A stretch of DNA of 64,000 bases from Nonomuraea basaltis (GTDB lineage: Bacteria > Actinomycetota > Actinomycetes > Streptosporangiales > Streptosporangiaceae), in assembly GCF_005893125.1 (NCBI RefSeq), contig NZ_VCJS01000025.1, forward strand, positions 1 through 64,000, written 5' to 3'. The position numbers were made by a program, and so were the translations under genes. Of the stretch, positions 46,225-54,549 are shown one piece after another; positions within the stretch are counted from its first letter, which is position 1; each line of letters starts with the position of its first letter. The notes beneath the pieces are model-generated. The model was not told the DNA's origin and made no database searches. It saw only the letters and a program-made list of their open reading frames with translations.

Positions 46225-47081
46225 CCGCCGAGCAGGCCAATCCCGTCGCCACCGTACGCGCGGTCCTGCCCTCCCTCACCCCGGCGGCGCAGTCCATCGC
46301 CCGCATCATCCTGGCCGACCCCGGGCTGGTGGTCCGCAGCACGATCACCGAGTTCAGCGGGGTATCCGGCACCAGCGAGGCCACGATCGTGCGGACGGCG
46401 CGGGCGCTCGGGTTCGCGGGCTACTCGCAGATGCGCTTCGCGCTGGCGGCGGCCGTGGCCCAGAAGCCCGAACGCCTGGTGCCCGGCGACCTCGCGCCCG
46501 ACGACCCGCTCACGGACGTGATCGCCAAGGTGGCGCGGGCCGAGTCGGAGGCGCTGGCGGACACCGCTGCCCAGCTCGATCCCGATCAGCTCGGTGAGGT
46601 CGTGCAGGTGATCTCGGCGGCGCGGCGGGTGGACGTGTACGGGGTGGCGGCCTCGGGGCTGGTCGCGGCGGACATGTCGCAGAAGCTGCTGCGCATCGGG
46701 CTGTCCAGCCATCCGTTCAGCGATGCCCATCTGGCCTTGACCAGTGCGGCATTACTGCGGGAAGGCGACGTCGCGGTGGCGATCAGCTGCAGCGGGGAGA
46801 CACCCGACGTGCTGGTGCCCGCCAGGACGGCGGCCGAGGCGGGGGCGTTGATCGTGGGGATCACGAACAACCCGCGGTCGTCGCTGGCCGGGCTGGCGGA
46901 CCATACGCTGGTTTCCGCCGGGCGGGAGACGGCGTTCCGGCCTGGGGCGCTGGCCAGCCGGATCAGCCAGTTGCTGATCGTGGACTGCATTTTCGTCGGG
47001 CTGGCGCAGCGGACGTACGACACGGCGGACGCGGCCATCCGGGCTACTCGTGACGCGACGGACCGATACCGAAACCGGTGA
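46221..47081 (+). CDS. MurR/RpiR-family transcriptional regulator
   Basis: 286 residues. An N-terminal HTH_6 domain (about 1-80; LTPAAQSIARIILADPGLV, then TEFSGVSGTSEATIVRTARALGFAGYSQM) is followed by an SIS sugar-phosphate-binding domain (about 115-270; VYGVAASGLVAADMSQKL, AISCSGETPDVL). GTG 46221 gives a GTGA overlap with nagZ; an ATG at 46209 is the alternative. It probably senses an amino-sugar phosphate such as MurNAc-6-P or GlcNAc-6-P and controls nagZ and the divergent glycosidase. Confidence 0.9.
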   Translation: MTAEQANPVATVRAVLPSLTPAAQSIARIILADPGLVVRSTITEFSGVSGTSEATIVRTARALGFAGYSQMRFALAAAVAQKPERLVPGDLAPDDPLTDVIAKVARAESEALADTAAQLDPDQLGEVVQVISAARRVDVYGVAASGLVAADMSQKLLRIGLSSHPFSDAHLALTSAALLREGDVAVAISCSGETPDVLVPARTAAEAGALIVGITNNPRSSLAGLADHTLVSAGRETAFRPGALASRISQLLIVDCIFVGLAQRTYDTADAAIRATRDATDRYRNR

Positions 47082-47120
47082 CCCGCCGACCCCGGAGTGA
47101 CCGCAGTCAGTGGTTGCTGT

Positions 47121-47148
47121 CCTTTGGAGAAAGGCCTTTGGGGAAAGG
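47121..47148. repeat. Two tandem 14-bp palindromes CCTTTggngAAAGG
   Basis: CCTTTGGAGAAAGG (47121-47134) is followed directly by CCTTTGGGGAAAGG (47135-47148). They lie between the convergent ends of the MurR/RpiR and IclR genes and could form two stacked hairpins acting as a bidirectional terminator or a small repeat element. Confidence 0.7.
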
Positions 47149-47188
47149 AGAAGGTCGCCACGCAACAGGGCCGGGCGGTGGGGGCGGA

Positions 47189-47962
47189 TCAGGCGCGGGC
47201 GACCGACAGCGACGCCAGGTCGGCTTCGATCTTGGCGGCCGTGGCCAGCAGCGGCGGGAGGAGCTCGCGGCCGGCCTGTTGCAGGGTCGTGCGGCTGGCG
47301 TGCGTGGAGACGTTCACCGCGGCCACCGTCCGGCCCGAGCGGTCGCGGATCGGCGCGGCGATGGACCGCAGCCCCTCCTCCAGCTCCTGGTCCACCATCG
47401 CCCACCCGCGGCCGCGCACCTGGTCCAGCTCGGCCCGGAGCGCGGCGGGCAGCACGATCGTGTGGGACGTGAGCCGCCGCAGCTCGGTCCGCGCCAGATA
47501 GGCGTCCAGCTCGTCAGGCGGGAGCGCCGAGAGCAGCACCCGCCCCATCGACGTGCAGTAGGCCGGGAACCTGGTGCCGATGTTGATGGTCACACGCATG
47601 ATCCGGGCCGTGGCCACCCGCGCCACGTACACGACGTCCTCCCCGTCGAGCACCGCCACCGAGGCGGACTCGTGCACCTCGGCGGCCAGGCGTTCGAGGT
47701 GCGGGTCGGCCACCTCGGGCAGTGACAGGCTGGACAGGTAGGCGTACCCGAGCTCGAGCACCCGCGGCGTGAGCGAGAACAGCCGCCCGTCGCTGCGCAC
47801 GTAGCCGAGGTCGGCGAGGGTGATGAGGAACCGCCGGGCCGCCGCCCGGCTGAGCCCGGTCGTCCGGGCCACCTGGCTGAGCGTGAGCTCGGGCTCTGCG
47901 GCGCTGAACGCCCGGATCACCGCGAGCCCCCTGGCCAGCGACTGCACATGATCGACCATCAT
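47189..47962 (-). CDS. IclR-family transcriptional regulator
   Basis: 257 residues: winged HTH at about 5-65 (VQSLARGLAVIRAFSAAEPELTLSQ-like start, then TGLSRAAARRFLITLADLGYV), and IclR effector domain at about 80-250. Similarity is to the PcaR/PobR branch that controls catabolism of aromatic acids. ATG 47962 is preceded by AAGGGG; the open frame running further upstream is antisense of the operon. It is divergent, by 97 bases, from the transporter-decarboxylase-dehydrogenase operon it probably regulates. Confidence 0.9.
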   Translation of the reverse strand: MMVDHVQSLARGLAVIRAFSAAEPELTLSQVARTTGLSRAAARRFLITLADLGYVRSDGRLFSLTPRVLELGYAYLSSLSLPEVADPHLERLAAEVHESASVAVLDGEDVVYVARVATARIMRVTINIGTRFPAYCTSMGRVLLSALPPDELDAYLARTELRRLTSHTIVLPAALRAELDQVRGRGWAMVDQELEEGLRSIAAPIRDRSGRTVAAVNVSTHASRTTLQQAGRELLPPLLATAAKIEADLASLSVARA

Positions 47963-48059
47963 GATCCCCTTGACAGGAGCCACCAGAGGCGTAGGTTCCG
48001 CGTACGGGGGTGTTCGGTAAGAGAATACATGTGCGCATCGCGAACAAATTGGAGTAGCC

Positions 48060-49001
48060 GTGCGTCGCGCTCTCATCGTCCTCGCCGCCTTACTCGTCGC
48101 CGCCTGCGGCGGCACGACCGCGGCACCCGCCCAGAAGAACTCCGCCGGGATGGACAAGGTCAACGCTGGAGTGATCGCGATCGTCGACACCGCTCCGATC
48201 CACCTCGGCAAGGCCAAGGGCTTCTTCACCGAGCAGAACATCGACCTCACGATCACCCCGGTCGCGGGCGGCGCGGCCAGCATCTCGGGCGCGGTGAGCG
48301 GGCAGTTCCAGTTCGCCTTCGCGAACACGACGTCGCTGCTCACCGCCAAGCAGCAGGGCCTGGACGTGAAGGTGGTCGCCAACGGCGTCGCCTCGACCGG
48401 CGAGCAGGGCAAGGACTTCAGCGCGGTGCTGGTCAAGCCGGACAGCCCGATCAAGACGGCCAAGGATCTGGCGGGCAAGAAGATCTCGGTCAACCAGCTC
48501 AAGAACATCGGTGACACGACGGTACGCGCCTCCGTGCGCAACGCCGGCGGCGACCCCGCCGGCATCGAGTTCGTCGAGCTGGCCTTCCCCGACGCGCCCG
48601 CCGCCCTGCAGAGCGGCCGGGTGGACGCCATCTGGGTGGTCGAGCCGTTCGTCAGCCAGGCGATCAGCCAGGGAGCGCGCGCCGTGGCGTGGAACTTCGC
48701 CGACGCGGCCCCCGATCTGACCGTGGCCATGTACTTCACCACGGGCCGGACCGACGCCGGCCTGACCAAGCGGTTCACGGCGGCGATGCGCGAGTCGCTG
48801 GAGTACGCCGACTCGCATCCCGACGAGGTCAGAGAGGTGCTCAAGACGTACACGAAGATCGCCCCCGACGTGATCGCGAAGATCAACCTGCCGAAGTGGC
48901 CGGTCGAGGTGAACAAGGCGTCCGTGCAGACCGTGGCCGACCTGGCGCTGGCCGACGGAGTGCTCAAGGAGAAGGTCGACGTGTCGGCGCTGGTGCCGTG
49001 A
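48060..49001 (+). CDS. NMT1/TauA-type ABC substrate-binding lipoprotein
   Basis: 313 residues from GTG 48060. The signal ends in a lipobox with Cys16 (VAAC). The NMT1-type periplasmic-binding fold follows (APIHLGKAKGFFTEQNIDLT, VAGGAASISGAVSGQFQFA, VVEPFVSQA). Relatives bind sulfonates, thiamine precursors, riboflavin and aromatic acids. As first gene of an operon ending in aromatic keto-acid enzymes, its ligand is probably an aromatic carboxylate, an inference from context. Confidence 0.88.
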   Translation: MRRALIVLAALLVAACGGTTAAPAQKNSAGMDKVNAGVIAIVDTAPIHLGKAKGFFTEQNIDLTITPVAGGAASISGAVSGQFQFAFANTTSLLTAKQQGLDVKVVANGVASTGEQGKDFSAVLVKPDSPIKTAKDLAGKKISVNQLKNIGDTTVRASVRNAGGDPAGIEFVELAFPDAPAALQSGRVDAIWVVEPFVSQAISQGARAVAWNFADAAPDLTVAMYFTTGRTDAGLTKRFTAAMRESLEYADSHPDEVREVLKTYTKIAPDVIAKINLPKWPVEVNKASVQTVADLALADGVLKEKVDVSALVP

Positions 49002-49783
49002 TCCGTTCCGCCTTGTTGACGAGACTGGGCTACGGCCTGGCCGGGCTGGGCGGACTGGTGGCGCTGCTGGAGGCGGTGCCGCGGCTCGGCCTGGTCGACG
49101 AGCGCTTCCTGCCGCCCGCCTCGCGGATCCTCGGCACGCTCGCCGCGGAGCTGGCCACGCCGGGGCTGTGGATCGCGCTCGGCGAGACGATGCGCGGCTG
49201 GGCGCTGGGGCTGGCGCTGGCGTTCTGCGCGGCGAGCGTGGCCGGGGTGGTCATCGGGATCGTCCCAGGCCTGCGTGCCATGACGAACTCCACTGTCGAG
49301 TTCCTCCGCCCGATCCCGTCGGTCGCGCTGGTGCCGCTGGCCACGCTGCTGTTCGGGCCGTCGCTCGGCTCGACGCTCATGCTCGTGGTGTACGCGTCGT
49401 TCTGGCAGGTGCTCATCCAGGTCCTCTACGGCGTCGCGGCCGTGGACGCGGTGGCGTACGACACCGCCAGGTCGTACGGGCTGTCGGCCTGGTCGCGGGT
49501 CCGGCACCTGGTGTGGCCGACCGCGCTGCCGTACGTCATGACCGGGCTCAGGCTGGCGGCGGCGGTGGCGTTCATCCTGGCCGTGACGGCGGAGCTGGTG
49601 ATCGGCAGCCCCGGGCTCGGGGCCGAGATCCAGGTGGCGCAGAGCAGCGGGGCCGTCCCCACCGTGTACGCGCTGATCGTGCTGGCCGGGCTCGTCGGCA
49701 TCGGCGTGAACGCCGCCGTGCGGCTGCTGGAGCGCAGAGTGCTGGCCTGGCACCCGGCCGTGCGATCGGAGGTCGCCGCATGA
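48998..49783 (+). CDS. ABC transporter permease (TauC/SsuC type), first subunit
   Basis: 261 residues from GTG 48998, overlapping the upstream stop (GTGA). About six membrane helices and the cytoplasmic coupling motif EFLRPIPSVALVPLATLLFG plus YDTARSYGLSAWSRVRHLVWP (EAA loop) identify a BPD_transp_1 permease. It forms a heterodimeric channel with the next gene product. A longer frame upstream belongs to the binding-protein gene. Confidence 0.88.
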   Translation: MIRSALLTRLGYGLAGLGGLVALLEAVPRLGLVDERFLPPASRILGTLAAELATPGLWIALGETMRGWALGLALAFCAASVAGVVIGIVPGLRAMTNSTVEFLRPIPSVALVPLATLLFGPSLGSTLMLVVYASFWQVLIQVLYGVAAVDAVAYDTARSYGLSAWSRVRHLVWPTALPYVMTGLRLAAAVAFILAVTAELVIGSPGLGAEIQVAQSSGAVPTVYALIVLAGLVGIGVNAAVRLLERRVLAWHPAVRSEVAA

Positions 49784-50529
49784 GAGTCGTCAGACTGGTG
49801 GCCCTGCCCGCCGTGCTGGTGCTGGTCTGGTGGGCGATCAGCGGGAGCTCGTTCTACCTGCCGAGCCCGATCCTGGTGGGGCAGGCGTTCGCCGAGACCT
49901 GGTTCTCCGAGCGGCTGGCCGACGACGTGCTGCCGAGCGTCGGGCGGCTCCTGGCCGGGTACGCGGTGGCCGGGCTGCTCGGCGTCGGCCTCGGCGTGCC
50001 GATCGGGCTGTCGCGGCGGCTGCGGGCCACGCTGGAGCCGGTGCTGGAGTTCTTCCGAGCCATCCCGCCGCCCGTGCTGGTGCCGCTGATCATGCTGCTG
50101 GCCGGCATCGACACGCCGATGAAGGTGCTGGTCATCGTGTCCGGCTGCCTCTGGCCGATCCTGCTGAACACCGTGGAGGGTGTGCGGGCGCTCGACGAGG
50201 TCCTCGCCGACACCTGCCGCATGTACGGCGTCCACGGCGCCTCCAGGCTGCGCCGATTCGTGCTCCCCGGCGCCGCCCCGCAGATCATGACCGGGCTGCG
50301 GCAGGCCCTGTCCATCGGAATCATCCTCATGGTCATCAGCGAGATGTTCGCCAGCTCCAGCGGGCTGGGGTTCACGATCGTGCTGTTCCAGCGACAGTTC
50401 CAGATCGCCGAGATGTGGAGCGGCATCCTGCTGCTCGGGCTGCTCGGCCTGGGGCTGTCGGTCCTCTTCCGCCGCCTGGAGCGGTGGGTGCTGTCCTGGT
50501 ACTACGGCAGTGGAGCCGCCCGTGCTTGA
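49780..50529 (+). CDS. ABC transporter permease (TauC/SsuC type), second subunit
   Basis: 249 residues from ATG 49780 (ATGA overlap with the first permease). It has the same permease fold: EFFRAIPPPVLVPLIMLLAGI and the EAA-type loop ADTCRMYGVHGASRLRRFVLP. Two different permease genes in one NMT1-type system are less usual than a homodimer and suggest an asymmetric channel. Its last codons overlap the ATPase gene. Confidence 0.88.
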   Translation: MRVVRLVALPAVLVLVWWAISGSSFYLPSPILVGQAFAETWFSERLADDVLPSVGRLLAGYAVAGLLGVGLGVPIGLSRRLRATLEPVLEFFRAIPPPVLVPLIMLLAGIDTPMKVLVIVSGCLWPILLNTVEGVRALDEVLADTCRMYGVHGASRLRRFVLPGAAPQIMTGLRQALSIGIILMVISEMFASSSGLGFTIVLFQRQFQIAEMWSGILLLGLLGLGLSVLFRRLERWVLSWYYGSGAARA

Positions 50530-51292
50530 GATCTCCTCGTTGAACAAGGTCTACGAGAGTCCGGGCCGCCGGGTCGAGGCGATCCGCTCGGTCACCTTCG
50601 GCGTCGGCGCCGGCGAGCTGGTGTGCGTCGTGGGGCCGTCGGGGTGCGGCAAGACCACGCTGCTGCGTTGCGTGGCGGGGCTGCTGCCGGTCACCGGGGG
50701 CGAGGCACGGGTGGCGGACGTGCCCGTCACCGGGCCGCCGCCGCGGATGGCCGTGGTGTTCCAGGAGTACGGGCGCAGCCTGTTCCCCTGGATGACCGTG
50801 CGGCAGAACGTCGAGTTACCGCTGAAGGAGAAGCGCCTGCCGGCCGCACGGCGCCGCGAGCTGATCGCGGAATCGCTGCACGCGGTCGGGCTGAGCGACG
50901 CCGCCGAGGCCCATCCATGGCAGTTGTCCGGCGGCATGCAGCAGCGGGTGGCCATCGCCAGGGCGGTGGCGTACGAGCCTCAGGTGCTGCTGATGGACGA
51001 GCCATTCGCGGCCGTGGACGCGCAGACCAGGGCCGATCTGGAGGACCTGATCCTGCGGCTGTGGCGGGACCTCGGGGTGACCACGCTGTTCGTCACCCAC
51101 GACATCGACGAGGCCGTCTACCTGGGGCAGCGGGTGATCGTACTGTCCTCGTCGCCCACCACGGTCCTGGAGGACCTGAAGATCGACCTGCCGCCCGAAC
51201 GCGACCAGCTGACCACGCGGTCACTGCCGCGCTTCGGCGAGCTGCGCGGGCACGTCTACCGGCAGATCCAGCGGGCCAGGGGCGCGCGATGA
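50522..51292 (+). CDS. ABC transporter ATP-binding protein (SsuB/TauB type)
   Basis: 256 residues. Walker A is GPSGCGKTT (about residue 38-46), the signature is LSGGMQQR and Walker B LLMDEPFAAVD; the H-loop is VTHDIDEA. It energises the two-permease importer. I prefer GTG 50522, which has GGAG seven bases upstream; GTG 50510 would add four residues. The gene overlaps the permease stop, and its own stop overlaps the decarboxylase start. Confidence 0.9.
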   Translation: MLEISSLNKVYESPGRRVEAIRSVTFGVGAGELVCVVGPSGCGKTTLLRCVAGLLPVTGGEARVADVPVTGPPPRMAVVFQEYGRSLFPWMTVRQNVELPLKEKRLPAARRRELIAESLHAVGLSDAAEAHPWQLSGGMQQRVAIARAVAYEPQVLLMDEPFAAVDAQTRADLEDLILRLWRDLGVTTLFVTHDIDEAVYLGQRVIVLSSSPTTVLEDLKIDLPPERDQLTTRSLPRFGELRGHVYRQIQRARGAR

Positions 51293-52923
51293 GGACGGTC
51301 AGGGACGCCACCTTCGAGGTCCTCAGGCGGTACGGGCTGACCACGATCTTCTGCAATCCCGGCTCCACGGAGATCGCCCTGCTGACCGGGCTGCCCGACG
51401 ACCTGCGTTTCGTGCTCGCCCTGCACGAAGGGTCCGTGGTGGGGATGGCCACGGGGTGGGCGATCGGGCACGAGGCGCCCGCGCTGGCCGTGCTGCACAC
51501 GACCGCCGGGCTCGGGAACGCCGTCGGGGCCATCGCCACGGCCCGGGTCAACCGGGTGCCGCTGGTGATCCTGGCCGGCCAGCAGGACCGGCGGCACCTG
51601 GCGCTGGAGCCGTTCCTGGCGGGGCGGCTGGGCGGGCTGGCCGGGGACTATCCGGTGCGGGCCGACCAGCCGGTACGGGCCCAGGACGTACCGGGGGCGG
51701 TGGCCCGGGCCTGCCACGAGGCGGTCACCTTCCGGGGGCCGGCGCTGGTGGTGGTGCCGATGGACGACTGGAGTGCTTCTTTCGACGAGGAGATCTCCGC
51801 AGCGCCTGTGCAGGTCGTGCGGCCGGTCGCCGTGGCCGACGCCGACCTCGCGCCGCTGGTGTCGCTGCTGGCCGGGGCGCGGTCGCCGGCGATCGTCGCG
51901 GGTGCGGGCGCGGACTGGGGGTCCCTGGTGGCGCTGGCCGAGCGGCTGGGGTGCCCGGTGTTCCAGGAGTCGTTCGGGGCGCGGGCGGGGTTCCCGCAGG
52001 ACCATCCGCAGTACGCCGGGGTGCTGCCCGCCGACCGGGTGCGGCTGCGGAAGACGCTGGCGGGGCACGACGTGGTGCTGGCGGTGGGGGCTCCGGTCTT
52101 CCGGCAGTACCCGTACGCGCCGGGGCCGCTCGTGGCACCGGGGACGGCGGTCGCGGTGATCACGGACGATCCGGCGGAGGCGCATCGCAGCCCGGCCGAG
52201 CTGGCCTACCTGGCGGCACCGTCCGCCGTCTGCACCCGCCTGGCCGCCCTCCTCTCCGCCGCCGCCGAGCACGCGCCGGCCGCCATCATCCAGCCCGCCA
52301 CCCCGGCCGCCACCGGCCGGGCCGTCGGGGCGAGCGTCACTGGCATTCCCCCGCTGCCGCCGGAAGGGCGGCCGTTGCGGGCCGCACACGTGCTGCGGGA
52401 GCTGGCCCGGCGACTGCCCTCCGACGTCGTGCTCATCGAGGAGACGCCGTCCTCCCGCCCCGACCTTCATCGGCTCGTCCCGGCCAGGACCCCGCTGGGC
52501 TTCCTGTCGGCGGCCATGGGCGGGCTCGGGTTCGCCGTTCCCGCCGCCGTCGGGCTGCGGATGGCGCTGCCCGGCCGCCCCGTGGTCGCGGTCGTGGGCG
52601 ACGGGGCGGCGCTCTATGGCATGCACGCGCTCTGGAGCGCCGCGCACTACCGGGTGGGCGCGCTGTTCGTCGTGCTCGCCAACGGCCGCTACGCGGTCAT
52701 GGACCGGCTGGCCGACCAGCAGGGAGGCAAGGCCCCGTGGCCGCCGTTCACGGAGGTGGACATGGGCGGCCTGGCCAGGTCGCTCGGCTGCCCCGCCAGG
52801 CGGGTGGAGGCGTACGACGAGCTGACGGCCGTCCTCGATGAGGTGCTGCCCGCGCTCTCCGCCCGCGAGGAACCCCTGCTCCTCGACGTGACCGTCGCCG
52901 TGGACCCAGATTTCCAGCCCTGA
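51289..52923 (+). CDS. Benzoylformate decarboxylase-like ThDP enzyme
   Basis: 544-residue thiamine diphosphate enzyme, predicted to decarboxylate an aromatic 2-keto acid to an aldehyde. Active-site residues align by number with Pseudomonas putida benzoylformate decarboxylase: Ser26 (NPGSTE), Glu47 (LHEGSVVG) and His70 (VLHTTAG). The third expected catalytic histidine (His281 in P. putida, FRYHQYDPG) is Tyr274 here (FRQYPYAPG). The ThDP-binding GDG...N motif (VVGDGAALYGMHALW ... LANGRYAV) is complete. The start overlaps the ATPase stop (ATGA). The following gene is a benzaldehyde-dehydrogenase-like enzyme, so benzoylformate-type substrates are likely but not proven. Confidence 0.85.
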   Translation: MRTVRDATFEVLRRYGLTTIFCNPGSTEIALLTGLPDDLRFVLALHEGSVVGMATGWAIGHEAPALAVLHTTAGLGNAVGAIATARVNRVPLVILAGQQDRRHLALEPFLAGRLGGLAGDYPVRADQPVRAQDVPGAVARACHEAVTFRGPALVVVPMDDWSASFDEEISAAPVQVVRPVAVADADLAPLVSLLAGARSPAIVAGAGADWGSLVALAERLGCPVFQESFGARAGFPQDHPQYAGVLPADRVRLRKTLAGHDVVLAVGAPVFRQYPYAPGPLVAPGTAVAVITDDPAEAHRSPAELAYLAAPSAVCTRLAALLSAAAEHAPAAIIQPATPAATGRAVGASVTGIPPLPPEGRPLRAAHVLRELARRLPSDVVLIEETPSSRPDLHRLVPARTPLGFLSAAMGGLGFAVPAAVGLRMALPGRPVVAVVGDGAALYGMHALWSAAHYRVGALFVVLANGRYAVMDRLADQQGGKAPWPPFTEVDMGGLARSLGCPARRVEAYDELTAVLDEVLPALSAREEPLLLDVTVAVDPDFQP

Positions 52924-52934
52924 GGAGGCTCACC

Positions 52935-54395
52935 ATGACATTCCTTGACCCCAAGATCTGGACCGGTTCGATCTTCGACGGCGGCTGGACGGCGTCGCGC
53001 GCCGGGGACGCGCCGGTCATCGAGCCGGCGACGGGCAACGAGCTCGGCCGCGCGGGCACGGCCGGCGCCGACGACGTGGCCGCGGCCGCCGTACGCGCCC
53101 GGCAGGAGCAGCGGGCCTGGGCGGCCACTCCGTACGAGGAGCGGGCGGCCGTGCTGCGCCGCGCCGGGCAGCTCTTCGAGGAGCACGCGCAGGAGATCCA
53201 GGACTGGGTCGTCCGCGAGTCCGGCGGCGTGCCGGGCAAGGCCGGGTTCGAGACGCACGTGGCGGCGCAGGAGTGCTATGAGGCGGCGGCGCTGGCCTCG
53301 CAGCCGCTCGGCGAGGTGCTGCCGACGGCGCGCAAGCGGCTCAGCTTCGCGCGGCGGGTGCCGGCGGGCGTGGTCGGGGTGATCGCGCCGTTCAACTTCC
53401 CGCTGATCCTCGGCATCAGGTCGGTGGCTCCGGCGCTCGCGCTCGGGAACGCGGTCGTGTTCAAGCCGGATCAGCGTACCGCCGTCTGCGGCGGGTTCTC
53501 GATCGCGCGCGTCTTCGAGGAGGCCGGGCTGCCCAGTGGCCTGCTGCACGTGCTGCCCGGCGGCCCCGAGGCCGGTCAGGCGCTGGTGACCGACCCGAAC
53601 ATCCCCGTGATCTCCTTCACCGGTTCCACGGCGGCCGGACGCAAGGTCGGGGAGGCGGGGGCGCGCCTGCTCAAGCGGGTGCACCTGGAGCTGGGCGGCA
53701 ACTCGGCGCTGGTCGTCCTCGACGACGCCGACCTCGAGCCGGCCGTGTCGGCGGGCGCGTGGGCGTCGTTCTTCCACCAGGGGCAGATCTGCATGACGTC
53801 GGGCCGGCACCTCGTTCACGAGGCGGTGGCGGAGGAGTACGTGGAGCGCCTCGCCGCCAAGGCCGACGGCCTGCCGGTCGGCGACCCGGCCACCGGCCAG
53901 GTCGCGCTCGGCCCGCTCATCGACGCCGGGCAGCGCGACCGGGTGCACCGGCTGGTCACCGAGAGCGTGTCGGCCGGGGCCAGGCTCGCCGCCGGCGGCA
54001 CCTATGACCGGCTGTTCTACCGGCCGACCGTGCTGGCCGGGGTGCCGATCACCGCTCCCGCGTACGCGGAGGAGGTGTTCGGGCCTGTCGCGCCGGTGAT
54101 GACGTTCTCCTCGCTGGAGCAGGCGGCGGCGCTGGCCGCGGACTCCGAGTACGGCCTGTCGCTGGGCATCATCACCCGCGACGTCATGAAGGGGCTGGCG
54201 CTGGCCGACCTGGTGCCGACGGGGATCGTGCACATCAACGACCAGACGGTGGACGACGAGGCCGTGGCGCCGTTCGGCGGGCGGGGGGCGTCGGGGACCG
54301 GGACGAGGTTCGGCGGGACCGGCGCGAACATCGACGCGTTCACCGAGACGCAGTGGGTGACGATGCAGGGTGACGTGGCCGCGTACCCGTTCTGA
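52935..54395 (+). CDS. Benzaldehyde dehydrogenase-like aldehyde dehydrogenase
   Basis: 486-residue NAD(P)-dependent aldehyde dehydrogenase closest to XylC-type benzaldehyde dehydrogenases. Catalytic segments are ELGGNSALVVLDDAD (general base glutamate) and FHQGQICMTSGR with the catalytic cysteine. The cofactor segment GVIAPFNFPL and FTGSTAAGRKVGEAG are intact. It starts 11 bases after the decarboxylase stop with AGGAGG upstream and probably oxidises the aldehyde made by that enzyme to a carboxylic acid. Confidence 0.9.
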   Translation: MTFLDPKIWTGSIFDGGWTASRAGDAPVIEPATGNELGRAGTAGADDVAAAAVRARQEQRAWAATPYEERAAVLRRAGQLFEEHAQEIQDWVVRESGGVPGKAGFETHVAAQECYEAAALASQPLGEVLPTARKRLSFARRVPAGVVGVIAPFNFPLILGIRSVAPALALGNAVVFKPDQRTAVCGGFSIARVFEEAGLPSGLLHVLPGGPEAGQALVTDPNIPVISFTGSTAAGRKVGEAGARLLKRVHLELGGNSALVVLDDADLEPAVSAGAWASFFHQGQICMTSGRHLVHEAVAEEYVERLAAKADGLPVGDPATGQVALGPLIDAGQRDRVHRLVTESVSAGARLAAGGTYDRLFYRPTVLAGVPITAPAYAEEVFGPVAPVMTFSSLEQAAALAADSEYGLSLGIITRDVMKGLALADLVPTGIVHINDQTVDDEAVAPFGGRGASGTGTRFGGTGANIDAFTETQWVTMQGDVAAYPF

Positions 54396-54402
54396 CGGCC
54401 CG

Positions 54403-54432
54403 GGTGAGGCGCCGTCGTCCGCGGCGTCTCAC
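54403..54432. terminator. Hairpin ending the aromatic operon
   Basis: GTGAGGCGCCG at 54404-54414 pairs with CGGCGTCTCAC at 54422-54432 with one mismatch, seven bases after the dehydrogenase stop. It could also terminate leftward folD transcripts. Confidence 0.65.
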
Positions 54433-54549
54433 ACCCCGGTCGGCCGTGTTCCGGCGTGCTGAGCTCGGTGTCTGGACGGCCGGACGATCTCCGCTGTGGC
54501 CGTCCAGGGTCCACCGGGTTGTCCGAACCGTGGAATCGGCTCGCGCGGC

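Noticed and set aside
47963..49753. Upstream extension of the IclR frame to 854 codons
   Set aside because: The extension is antisense of the binding-protein and permease genes; the IclR domain starts at the ATG at 47962 with a good ribosome site.
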